The notes beneath the pieces were generated by a model. The model did not search any database, was not told the origin of the DNA, and worked only from the letters and a program-made list of their open reading frames with translations. From the NCBI GenBank assembly GCA_029448655.1, contig JACCLO010000009.1:1364001-1428000 (forward strand): a stretch of 64,000 nucleotides of DNA. Direction: 5' to 3'. The DNA comes from Wolfiporia cocos (taxonomy: Eukaryota; Basidiomycota; Agaricomycetes; Polyporales; Phaeolaceae). A program made the translations under genes and the position numbers. Below, one piece after another: positions 37,138-48,440 of the stretch; the stretch's first letter is position 1, and each line of letters opens with the position of its first letter.

Positions 37138-39636
37138 ATGAATCCATCGACAAAGACTTTATGTTTCTCACTGCTGCTGCTGATTTCCCCTCTATACACC
37201 TGCGCGTTGTCGTGGTCAAAGTCGCATGCCTTAGTCGAGGATGCTGCGACGCTGCAATATGAAACCAGATATGATGGTATGTAGAGCTACCTAGACTGTG
37301 GGACAACCATGTACGACTGACGACGCTTGTGAAGACGACGTCGCCATGATCGCTAGAAATGCCGGTTAGTTCGCATCTCCATTGGCCGTATGTTGCACCG
37401 TGCGACAGAATTGCAGAATCGCTGCAGCTCTACAGCAGGCAGCCGGATTGCTTCCGCCGTGCTGCTGGACTCATTCGTGCGCAATGCGGAGAGCTGGACG
37501 TAAATGAAGACGAGAGAGTCAGAGGTCCGCTCTCGCTCCTCTGTCTGTGTACGCGCATAATCGTATCCATAGCTGCAATCTCAATGACGCTATGCGAGCT
37601 CGCCACTGCAAAGAACCATCAGCCACCCATGGAATGCGCCGCGTATGCCACAGACTCGCGCTCGGACGAGATGGTGCCTCCGCCGCAGTCGCATCGTATA
37701 TGCGTTGAGTGCGACCCGTCATGACTCGCATATAGCTGGCACGCTTGCTCACAACCCGCAAAGAGCGCTGTCGCGGAGCGCGCAGTACTGGTCCAGCTAC
37801 TCGGGGTATCTGCGTGAAGTCTGTACGTGATTCCTGCAGACCAGCGCGCATATACACATGTGTTCACCTGCTCACGCTCGCATTCAGCCCAACTATGCTA
37901 CGCGTTCCGACGGTGGAACGACATTGGTATGTATCAGAGCTTTCGCGCGCCGCATATACTCATATATGCCGTGAGATACCGCTCGTGACATTTATCGGAA
38001 CGCGACCTTGGAGAAATTGACGTTTCTGCGCATCCTCAATGAGCGCGAAAAGAGGATGCAAGAGAGGCATGAAAGCACCGACTCGCTTATGCAGGTGCCT
38101 GCTCTTGAATAATGGCGAACTGCATTGATGCTGACCCCAGTCCAGGACATGTCAGGGACACTAGGCATGTTTCGCTCATTTGCTGCAGATGCCACCGTCC
38201 TTCAGGAAGAGTTAATACGCAAGATTTCTGCGGGTTTGTCGGAGGTGCGGTACGCTACCCACCCAGGTTATGCCACTCACACCACCGCCAGAACATAAAC
38301 GAGTTAAAATTGGCCATTTTCGGTCTGCACCAGCGTAATGAAGAGGACCAGATTGCCTCAGTCTCACGGGTATGCGGCAGTTCAGCTGATAACACCGCTC
38401 AGACTCAATGTGTGGCAGGTTGACGCTGCAATCCAAGCAGCTATTGAGCATGTACAGTCACCGCGATTCACGTCTAACATCAATTTTGACGGCACTTAAT
38501 TTAGCACTCAACGTCCTTGATTGCGCTTGCGCCGACCTTTGAGCGGTCACTACAGACGCATATTGACCGCGTTTTGCAGTACATGTTGGAACAGTACCAA
38601 GGCATATCTACAGTCGCGGTCTGTCGATTAGCGGACTATATGCGCGCTGCTGATCATTCGCACGGTCTCTGACAGGACGTCGCCCATGCCAGTCTGACTA
38701 CAGTCGGCAGAGAACTAGACTCTGTCGAACGGGTAAGTAATCCGACTGTATCAAGACATTCGCGCGTGTGCTGAGCTCTTAGCAGACCATTAGACAGCTT
38801 GTGTCTACTGCGGAACAGGCAAATGGGCACGTCAAGAAAAATGCTGAACAAGCACAGGAAGCCAACATACTGCAACTTGAAACCACTGGCCACGCTGTGA
38901 AGCTCGCGGCAATCGTGACGGACTTGACCACATTAGCACACGCAGAACTACAAAACATTAGCGACACAGCTTATGCAGTACAGGAGCGCATGCGTCTGTC
39001 TGGCCATCGCCTTGTGGACGGTCAGTGGTCTCAGTGGACAAAAGCGTGTGCAATGTATATCCTCGAGATTGTGCTGCGAGGTGAGTAGATATCATCAATG
39101 GCTTTATTCACCATGGCTTAGCGGAACACGCCTTCGCAGTTAATCCGGAACGTCTCGAATGCCTCTCGCATTCACCGATGTTCCGCATTATCTCGATGTT
39201 GACCCATTTGTGTTGGTGGCTGCTGCAGTCAGGCTTCTCTTCGCTCATGGTATGTACAAAGCCATTTCTTGTATTCAAAGCAAGTCCCAAGTGGCTCCAT
39301 CGCCATAGAGCGCTCTCCTGCTCTTCGTTTCTGTGAAGCAGTGGCTTCCGGCACCATTCGACAGAAGGTCTGCACTGAATGGGTAGGTGAGATATTCCTT
39401 GTAATTTTAACTGACAAGCAATCTGCCATAGAACAAGCGACGTCAAGCAAACGCCAGCAAAGCTCGATACATGCTCATCTAGCACAAGAGCTCTCACTGC
39501 TGCGGACCATTATCACTGTCGTCCCGGCTACGCAGACTTTCTGGCGCCTGCCCCTCCGCGCCGCCATCGTTCTCGGATATCGCGCATCCCGGATAGGCTC
39601 TGCACTCCCTCCGCCGATGGCCTAGCTCTTTCATGA
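37138..39636 (+). CDS. KAR5: KAR5/Tht1-type nuclear-fusion (karyogamy) protein
   Basis: Sixteen exons (37138-37276, 37335-37364, 37417-37524, 37573-37708, 37764-37822, 37888-37926, 37976-38094, 38146-38244, 38292-38369, 38419-38451, 38505-38618, 38676-38732, 38786-39080, 39140-39249, 39309-39382, 39432-39636). They total 1695 bases, 564 residues. A signal peptide is evident (MNPSTKTLCFSLLLLISPLYTC). The family core follows: the Cys-containing QPDCFRRAAGLIRAQCGELD, AAISMTLCELATAK, CVEALSRSAQYWSSYSGYLR and LCYAFRRWNDIDTARDIYRN. Long coiled-coil helices come next. Near the C-terminus are two hydrophobic segments (IISMLTHLCWWLLQSGFSSL and SALLLFVSVKQWL), then a Pro/Arg-rich tail. KAR5 proteins sit in the ER/nuclear envelope and are needed for fusion of haploid nuclei in mating. 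In a dikaryotic basidiomycete expression should peak in basidia. The very short exons hide this gene from simple ORF finding. Confidence 0.87.
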
Positions 39637-40351
39637 CTGACGTTCTATGCTTCCATATGCTTCTGCTTCCATTACTGCGGCATTTATGTCTTCACACGTC
39701 TCGTGTCCCCCAGGATCGCACGCAACAGCAACCGCATAGGCTGAGTCTGAATTGTGTGGTGTCGACCGATTGCTATCATACCGCGCTGAACCGTATCCTT
39801 GTAACTCTACGCTCCATAGTGGACGTTCTCTGCCACTTGCTATCGTGTACTTTATGTGACCCTTCACGAGTCCAGAACATGAGTTGATTCTGCCGTGAAG
39901 CTGCTGTCGTAATGCCGCACACTTCGCCTCCCACTGAGCGCCTGACTGCACTAAGGTGGTAACTTGTTCTCAAGAAGCACGCCACAACGAGCGCCCTGCT
40001 CTCCGGCGGCGCCTGTACGTGCTGCGTCCAGTCGATTCCAGTTCAAAATGCACAAGCAGTTTCCTATGTACTCTTTGCTGCATTAAGCGCGCAAGCTGCC
40101 CGTCAAAATTTACATGGGGTGGAATCGAATGAATGAATGAATGTTGCGTTCAATTTCAATTCCCGCAAGGTACCCCTTCGGCACCTGCCGTGATGACCGA
40201 GATTGGGCGGACGCAATGCACTCGCTCGCTGGGTGGGAGTCGCGGACGACTTCCGCTCGGTAACGGTCTTTCCATCTCTACCATCCCCAGCGAATCGACC
40301 AGACGAAATTGCGCACTTGACCCGCCACTTCAACGTTGGAGCCTTGCCAGA
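39637..40351. other. Intergenic / promoter of the RBR gene
   Basis: About 700 bases between two co-directional genes. A GAATGAATGAATGAATG microrepeat (about 40129-40143) is present. No gene seen. Confidence 0.5.
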
Positions 40352-43300
40352 ATGTCGCGCACACGCACAGAGACGAGAACGCGTAAGCCGCAGACAAAGG
40401 CGGCTAGGGCTGATGATCGAGGTACGAGGGCGAAGACGGAGTCATCCGTCGCTACGCCAAGAGGCGGTCGTTCCAATGACGGATCAACAAATGCGCCCGA
40501 GCAGCAGATACGTGCTACTGCAGTCGAAACCGAATCGCTGGTAAGTCGGCGCTTCATGCCCAACCTCGTCGCGACACTTATTGCCTCTCGTATATGACAG
40601 ACCAAAGGCTGTCAAGCTTCATCCTCCGCACTTACCCTGGAAGAGATGCAGGAGTCCGCAAGGTCACCGATTGTCTTTGCCGACATCCCCAGTGTGGAGT
40701 CAGCCTCCAAAACGCCGAGAAAGGTGTGACAGACGGCATTCTACAATTCTGCATGCTAATGACTTTTCGAAAAACAGGCGAAACTTCGGTTTGTGTGCAA
40801 GAAATACCTCCAAGGTGCTTGTCCAGATGGAGAGAACTGCCGACGGCGTCACCCCAAGGACAAGGCTGCATCTGTAAACCTAGTCGATGATTCAGATGCT
40901 GTGAGAACTCCTGCCTCAGAACGCTCGTCCATTGCAGATAGGGGCCACATTGTACAGTGCGAGCTACCTCAAGAAGCCCCAGCGTCACATTCCGCGGCCG
41001 TACCCACGACCGGTTCCTCGACGCCTCGTGCAAGATTGAAAACTGACGAGATCTGCCCAAAGTACCTGCGAGGCCGCTGCATCTACGGCACACGATGTCA
41101 TAGGAAGCACGTCAGGGAGCAGACGAGTTCGAGATACATCCAACCAGATGGGCAATCACCACAGGCAGCAGTTGTAGGAAAATAAGGCGTGTGCCATTCC
41201 ACACCGCTGATTACGATTTCCAGGGAAATCCTCCCTCAACCAGCAGCGTCGCAAGCGGATCACTGGTGAATGAAGAAGACAACAAGTCAGAAGACGCCCC
41301 CGCAAGTGTCGTGGGCAGCGAAGCGGCTAGCACACCCCTGACGCAATTTGACACCAATACTGACCGCCTCCCGCGATCAGACTCTCGAACGCGGGGAATA
41401 TGTCGCCCATTTCAGCAAGGTCGTTGCAGGTTCAAACGATGCCGCTGGAGACACGTCCTCGAGCAGAGTGAACAACCATCTACAAATCCGGAAGCTCGAC
41501 CGGATAGTGTTGAATTGGTATTTTTATTCGCTAAATGTTCCTAGTACTTTCTAACCGTTAGATACAGGAGAAGACCGACTCCAAGAACGCACAAATCCTG
41601 GCAGCTGCCGATGTTGAGCAGACACAATCCACTAGCGAGACCCAATCGAGTAACGAGACGGTACAGTCTCAGGAGCAGAAGAAAACAAAACCGCGTACAC
41701 GGTCTTTGTTTTCTTCTGAGGGTCATGGGCAGCTGGACCGACCGCGGCCTCAAGAGCAGAAGAAAACAGAGCCGCGCACACGGTCTTTGTTTTCTTCTGC
41801 TCTTGAGAGCGCGGTCGGTCAAGCTGCCCGCGACCTTCAGGCCAACGGTATCGAGCATGAAGTCCGAGTATCATCGTCGAAGCGACGAAGCCCGAAGGAG
41901 CGGGAGAAGGGGAAAGAGAAGGAGAAAGCGATAGCGGGGCAGGAGGACAACGACGATCAGACAGAGACAACAGCTCATTCAGGTAGCAAAGGCAAAGAGA
42001 AGGAGCGCTCGACGAAGGTGGATAGTCGAGCCTCGTCTGTGGTCAGCGTGAAACATTGCTCATGTCAACAGCTGAAGCTAATTACAGTTTCAGGAGAGCG
42101 TGGACGTTGGGGATCATAGTTTCCAGACTGGTACGCACGGATATTGAGTACACAGGACCTTGTGATGGAAACATTTGTCGTAGAATATGACCCTCCACCA
42201 CCGTATTCGCCCGGTCCGGAGGCATATCGTGTGGGTAGAAACAATTCTTCCATCCATATCTTGTTGACCAGATCCTCAACAGTCCCAGCCCTCCAGTTTG
42301 CGGTCGAGTCCCCCGCTCACGACTGCCGTGGAGGCACAAACGGAGTACTTCGTCCAGACGCTTACTGATGACCGCCCTTCCCGCGTGAGTCGGTGTCCCA
42401 ATTCTAACCATACTGCCGCATTGCTGATGTTATCGCTGAATCAAGACCACTAATGAGATATGCCGTAAGTTCCAGCAGGGGCAATGTCTGTGGGGTGATC
42501 TGTGCCATCGTGCTCATATACCGGGCTTTGGTTTCGACCCTCCTATACGGCCCGAATCGTGCGTGGAGAACGATGTTAGTGATTTTCTAGATCGCTCCTT
42601 CAGTCTCGTTGATACTAATTACGTACTTTCAGAAGGCTGCACAGCGAGGAACTCAACAAGATGAGTTGCATCAAAGCTGGGGGAACGCGGATGGCACTCA
42701 GGAACAAACCGTGCGTACACCTGCGTATATTGGATCAATCATTGACGACCGACCGAGTCGGGTAAGTCCTTATAGTTGACACATTTGTAATCTGCATGGT
42801 CCCTGATCATTCTATACAGCGGACAGACGAGATCTGCCGTGCCTTCCAGAGGGGGTCATGTTGGCACGGTGACTCCTGCCATCGCGCACATATACCCGGC
42901 TTCGGCTACGAAATCCGCATAGATTCTAATGTTGAGGATTTACAAAATGATGTTCGTGCTAATCAAGAGCAAATTAGACGGTCATGCTTAGATGCTTGTT
43001 CAACAGGTCGAAGGAGATCGCACAGGCCGAAGTCCAACCCCGCAGCTTGCCTCGGGACTCGTCGACGCGGAACCGAGATCTCCCAGCGCAGATGGTTCCG
43101 TTCAACAGCTTGAACAAGCAGACACACGCTACTCGGATAGAGTCACGGGCGATCGGCCCAGCCGGGTATGTACTCTCAATCATTGACATCGATAAACCTC
43201 ATATTTGTATAGCGGATGAATGTGGTTTGCCGGAGCTTTCAGAAGGGGAAGTGCCGCTGGGGTGATCAGTGCCCTCGTGCTCATATTCCTAGATTCGGCA

Positions 43301-46300
43301 TGGATGTTTCCATTGCTCCAGCATCAGCCGTGGCAGACTCCGCAAGCTACCCTCCCGCTCAAGTATGTACTGAATTTGGAGAACAATAATGCTGCTTGCG
43401 GGATACTGACTACCTCCATCTAAGCGTCTGGATGAAGCATCGGCGATCGAAACTGGCGGACAAGCAGTGCCATCGCCTCATCACGAAGTGTGTTCATACA
43501 TCTTGACGCCTCCGCACTGCGCTCATCGTGGGTTATGTTTTTAGCAAGTGAGTGTTCAAGAGGTCCCCAGGGAGGCTTGCCGGGACTACAGGAGAGGTCA
43601 ATGCACGAGGGGGCAATTTTGTCGTTTTTATCACCCACCTCTCAATGGCAGCTCCTCTGAGTCTACAGCTGCACTCAGACAGGGACACGTTGCAGAAGCT
43701 ACATCTCGCCATGCGAATGTGGCAAGTGCGATTGACGAGAAGCGTCGTGAAAGGTCAGTCCGAATTGGAATACCAGGCACCTGTATTCACGTCGCCTCTA
43801 GACATCTGCGTGAACGAAGTTTAGAGAGAAGTAATGTAAGTCAGTAGTGGACCAAGTCGGTTCCTTCCTGACAAGTTGCAAAATCCGACCCTGCAGGAGC
43901 AATCACAAGTGCTCAATCAGCCAAATAGCGCAACGTCAACTCGCAACAATCGCACAACTGCTCGTAGTTCAACCGATTCGCCACAGCCGAGCAGGGAACC
44001 TGACTCACCGAGTCCGTCTCTCGAGCGAGCGAACGCCAACGTTCCTCTCGTACCCCCGGGGCTTGGCTTGGAAGCTGTGAGTGTCGCCAGAAGTAACTCG
44101 AATACATATGATTCACATGATGGACTAGAAACTGTTGAGCAGTCCTGTCGCTCCCGCAGCCCCTCCCAAGAAGGAGCCTCCTGCCTACATGACCTTCACC
44201 GTTGTGGATTCTACAAGAGCGACATTTGGACCAGGCTTTGAGGTCCAACAGTTAATGACGGGCTTCGAAACCCAATTAGTTGTGCTGAAGAACATTCGCA
44301 ACGGCGTTACCCCTGCGAACTTGACCGAGGCCGTCAAGACGTTCGGCGAAGTCGTCACAGTGACATGTCTGGAGAATAGTCATGCCAGATCCAAGAAGAA
44401 TGCTACAGTTGCTCGTATCAAATTTGCCACGCACGAGCAAGCTCAGCAGGCTGCGTCTGCGCTCGATGGAAGTCGCCTTTTCGGTTCTACCATATCTGCT
44501 GAGCTACCGACTCTCAACAACGCGATGCTCGGGAAGGGTGTTCTTGCCGATGGTGACGTCTTGCTGGAGTTCCCTGCGGCTTCCAGGACAGGTTACGCTG
44601 GATATTCAAGTCAAGCCCTCGCAGATGAGGCAATGACTAAGGCTCACGAAAGCGAGCTGCGAGGCTCATGGGTGACTGCCACTGTCCACCAGGGAATTCC
44701 TATGATTGGGCAATTCAACATTTGCTTTCAAGGCCTTCCTCCCAATGCACAGGTCGCAGACGTGGAGCAGTTTGGACCAAACGATGGAGTCACATTTGAT
44801 AGCCCTAACTATTCCTCCACGCTCGGGGCGATCCGTCATCTTCGCGAACGCTTGCAAGAGGAGGGGGATCTGCTATCATTCAATGTCCTTCCGCCTCCGT
44901 ACAAACGCGGTCTCGTTCGTGTTTGGGCTCATTTCGACTCGCCCGCCGTTGCCGACGCTGTGTGCGCTAAACTGCATAATCGTCGACAACGGTTCTGCGG
45001 CCATGTCAAAATGTACGCCAAACATGTTCGAAGCCTCTCCTATAATCTCCCTTCAGCCGTCTACAACGCGCTAGCCATCGATATCCGTGAGTTGCGTTCT
45101 TACGCATGGCACAGCGAATCTGGCAGCAGTATAACCGTGTTGGACCGGCGAGCATTTGCCGGACCAGGGGCCCCTGTCAAGATTAAACTTGCCTCGCCGG
45201 ATTTGCAATCCCTGACACGGCTCAAGACATTGTTTGAGGGCGTCTTGAAGGGAGAGAGGATCACGTTGAATGGCGAAATCGTTTGGGATGACTTATTCAG
45301 CCGACGCGCTGGCATTCTCTATCTAGAGGAGCTGGAGAAACATCACGCTAATGTCCTCATCCAAAGAGACCTCCGCACTCGCATGATCAGACTTTTCGGG
45401 CCGCCCTACCAGCGCGCTATGGTTCGAAAGGCTATACTGGCTCGAGTCGCAGGTCTTCGAGCACAAAAAACCCACAGGATCTCTCTGGATGGTCGTTTAA
45501 TCGGCCTATTCATGAGCTCAGATCTTGCAGATCTACAGCAGCAGCTCGGGCCTGAGAACGTTTTCCTTGACTTATGGGAGCGGGAAATTAGGGTACGCGG
45601 CGACGCAAACGCGTTGAGGATCGCCAAGCTTGCGGTCTCGCAGGCTGGGCAGCGCCACGCAGCTGAACGACATCGTCACGCCGAGGTCGAATGCCCCGTC
45701 TGTTTCGACGAAGTCACCGCACCGATCGCGCTGACGTGTGGACATACATGGTGCAAGGCATGTCTTTCGAATTTCCTGCTTGCATCGATCGACAACAAGG
45801 TGTTCCCACTGACCTGCCTCGGGAATGAGGCCACTTGTTCTCAAGCGATACCCCTACACGTCGCGCAAGAAGTACTTTCGACTAACGACTTCAACTCGGT
45901 GACTCGCGCCTCTTTCCTAGCATACGTCCATTCGCGACCACAGGAGTTCCGCTATTGCCCGACACCTGACTGTCCTCAGATCTACCGAAAAGGTGCGAAG
46001 GGCACTATCCTGCAGTGCCCTTCGTGCCTTGTTCGTATATGCGCGTACTGCAATGTCGAGTACCACGAGGGCACCTCATGTCAAGATCGCGAGGCCGAGA
46101 GCGACAAGATGTTTGAAAAGTGGAAGCATGGGCGCGATGTGAAGAATTGCCCCAGCTGCAAAGTCACCATTGAGCGCGAGGCGGGATGCAACCACATGAC
46201 ATGCACAAACTGCAAGGTGCACATTTGCTGGGCGTGCCTGGAAACATTCCCTACAAGCGGGGAGGTGTACGAGCATATGAATTTGATGCATGGAGGAATC

Positions 46301-46309
46301 GGACTCTGA
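40352..46309 (+). CDS. Seven-CCCH-finger, RING-IBR-RING (RBR) E3 ubiquitin ligase
   Basis: A long multi-exon gene beginning MSRTRTETRTRK and ending in an exon of ~2.2 kb that closes at 46307-46309. Seven CCCH zinc fingers are spread over separate exons (C-x7-C-x4/5-C-x3-H), near 40793, 41052, 41390, 42455, 42825, 43210 and 43575. Examples are CKKYLQGACPDGENCRRRH and CRKFQQGQCLWGDLCHRAH. Between fingers 3 and 4 lies a Gln/Lys-rich internal duplication. The last exon holds an RRM-like region (LVVLKNIRNGVTPANLTEAV), more helical domains, then RING1 (CPVCFDEV...CGHTWCKACL), IBR (CPTPDCPQIY...CPSCLVRICAYC) and RING2 (CPSCKVTIEREAGCNHMTC). In RING2 the Cys of GCNHM, codon at 46187-46189, is the predicted catalytic thioester Cys. 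The combination suggests RNA-guided or RNP-associated ubiquitination; that is inference. The short middle exons were spliced by eye and some borders are uncertain. Confidence 0.85.
41664..41815 (+). repeat. In-frame direct duplication in the RBR gene
   Basis: Two copies of a ~54-base stretch coding for EQKKTKPRTRSLFSS / EQKKTEPRTRSLFSS (about 41664-41718 and 41754-41806), separated by a short linker. Frame is kept, so the protein simply carries the motif twice. Confidence 0.8.
41730..41826. repeat. 39-base inverted repeat (hairpin) inside coding sequence
   Basis: 41730-41769 and 41788-41826 are reverse complements with about 36 of 39 bases paired and an ~18-base loop (CAGCTGGACCGACCGCG... 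against ...CGCGGTCGGTCAAGCTG). It lies in the reading frame of the CCCH-RBR gene, overlapping the direct duplication. Confidence 0.85.
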
Positions 46310-47133
46310 CACTATCACCTTGATCCTGTCGACTCTATTCATGCTGTATGTCTATTCTCTTTGTCACTGCCTCGGTCGAGTACTGCTGTCTTACTCTGTA
46401 TCGCCTCTTGACTTGTGTAACAATACAGTTCCTGTGTATGTCGATCCGCTGGTGTGGCAAACACACTTCACCAGCGGACTAACTTTCACTCTGAGGGCGA
46501 AATAATACTGTGAGATGCTGGGACGTAGGCGAGTAGATTACGGCATGACAATATGAGATCTAATTCTCCCCCTCCTCGACCTTCGCCAAGTACACCCCTG
46601 CGTTACGCTTTATGTAACTAATGATTTTCTGTTCAGCCCGATGTCAGACGTTCATGTTTCAAATGGGCACGTAGCATTCCTGTGGTCTCGGGCTGTTACG
46701 CTACGCCCACAATGAGGGGCATGCGCTTCTGAAGAATTCGTTGCAACAACGACTTCGTATCGTCCCTTTCCTTTGCCGCTGCAGCGGTGGGTTATCTTTG
46801 CGGTGGTATTCAAGCATCGCAGAGCTTGAAAAGCATCATGATCGGATTGTTTGATAACTCAACGAGTGACGTGGGCCACGAACGCAGGGCACTGGAGGGG
46901 CTGACTATCAAGATCGGCGACTTCCAAGGGTTTTGCTGTGAAATATAAAGTGCACTCGAGATATCACCAAGGAGATATGCATAGAGGTAGTCGGTTTCGA
47001 AGTTAGGAGAATGATCACTAATTTCGGCAAGCAAGCCGCCTCACGTTTTGAATCAATCACGGATGTCTATAATGCAAGTGTTGGCGAATATCTCGTGAAC
47101 TCGAAAGCAAACCAGGACGGACAATACCATCAG
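46310..47133. other. Convergent 3' intergenic region
   Basis: 3' flanks of the RBR gene and the ribosome recycling factor gene. Only short frames. An 11-base inverted pair (CCGCTGGTGTG / CACTTCACCAGCGG, about 46447-46480) could form a small hairpin. Confidence 0.5.
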
Positions 47134-48069
47134 TTACTTCGTACCAGTGGTTTTCTTCACTTCGGCTATGATCTTATCGACCTCTCCCAGATATTTGTCT
47201 GACAGTGTTTGAAACTGCATCGGCTTTGCTATTAGCGATCGAGAATCCATGGGAGTCTTCGCACCTCATCTGCCTCAGGAGAATACTTTGCGTATTTGCC
47301 TTTTTTGAGGCTGGTCTGATGCTGTTTGCGAATATTGACCCGCGTATCTTCAGCCTGTTTTTGTGCAGTGGCGTACATCGCCATACGCGACTCTACTGTA
47401 GGCCTTGTGTACATGGCAATATTAGTGGCAAATCATAACGCATGTCCGTGACTCACTTCGGCATGGGTACCCTTATTGTACGAGAATCCATCTTCTGTGG
47501 GACCACACCAGGAAGTTTAGCGTCGTAGAGTGCTTGCTCAACATGTTTCAAGGTCTACTAGACCCGAGATGAGGCAAAAACATCGTGACAGAGATTACGC
47601 CACTCACATGTTCTTCGAACACCGTGATGAGTAGTGTTGTGCCCTCACGTACGCCCACTGTTGCGATATCCTCAAGTTTCACGCCCTTTCCATCCGCTCC
47701 CTTGTTGTCTGGAAGTGACACACGCACAGGTGAGAGTATCGCCGGAGTAACTCGACCGCTCGCGCGCAGCTCCAGACCTGCAACGTCCTTCCGATACTTA
47801 TCAACGATCGCCTTCATCTTCTCCTCAGCTCTGAAATACTCCTCGCCCGCCATAATCTGCTGCGAGCCGGGCACAAGATCCTGTGCGGCGACCAGAGGAC
47901 TATGCTTTGTCTTCGTGCCTTTCTCCTTCTCACCCTTGCGCTTGGACGCGTAGAATCGGGTTTGCGACGCGAAAAGAGCCGTTGGAATAGGTTGTCGACA
48001 CGGCCGTATAGCGAGACGTGTCGCAGAAAGCGAGTGAGCCGTTCGCGGAAATGTCTGGAGCGCGAGCAT
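47134..48069 (-). CDS. RRF1: Mitochondrial ribosome recycling factor
   Basis: Four exons on the minus strand, start ATG 48069, stop at 47134-47136. A mitochondrial presequence is visible (MLALQTFPRTAHSLSATRLA, basic with few acids, then FASQTRFYASKRKG). The mature part shows the RRF fold: KMKAIVDKYRKDVAGLELRASGRVTP, then GVREGTTLLITVFEEH, AEDTRVNIRKQHQTSLKKGK, and a final exon LSDKYLGEVDKIIAEVKKTTG. RRF, with mitochondrial EF-G, splits ribosomes after termination. The Arg in ASGRVTP and the triple-helix segments fit the family. The final coding exon is short, which hides the true C-terminus from ORF scans. Confidence 0.9.
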
Positions 48070-48440
48070 GATGCACGACGCGGTTGAAGCTAAGTCGCAG
48101 GCAACGCTGCCACTGCGCCCCATGAATTTCCAAGTCCGCGATGCGATATTGGTCCGTCACAATCACGGGATCGCGTGCGTGGCACAAACGCAACAGCTTA
48201 ACCAAACCATCGTCCGTATCATAGCCTGCATTGAGGATAGTGAATGTCGAAAACGTATATCGACAAACATGGTATATAACCAATAAGGTAACCTTCCAAA
48301 ACATACAGCAATACATACAGCAGCGATACATATGAGCGGCACTACATTACGTTATCTGGAATACAGTATAGGAGCTCCTGGTTTGAATTAGTTGGTAACT
48401 CTGACTTGAACATATTGCAGAAACTGTCGGCTCGTGAGCA
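48070..48440. other. Intergenic / promoter of ribosome recycling factor
   Basis: About 370 bases; may include a last short exon of the next minus-strand gene (an open frame 48347-48571 overlaps). A CAGCAATACATACAGCAGCGATACAT short direct repeat is at about 48305-48330. Confidence 0.45.
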
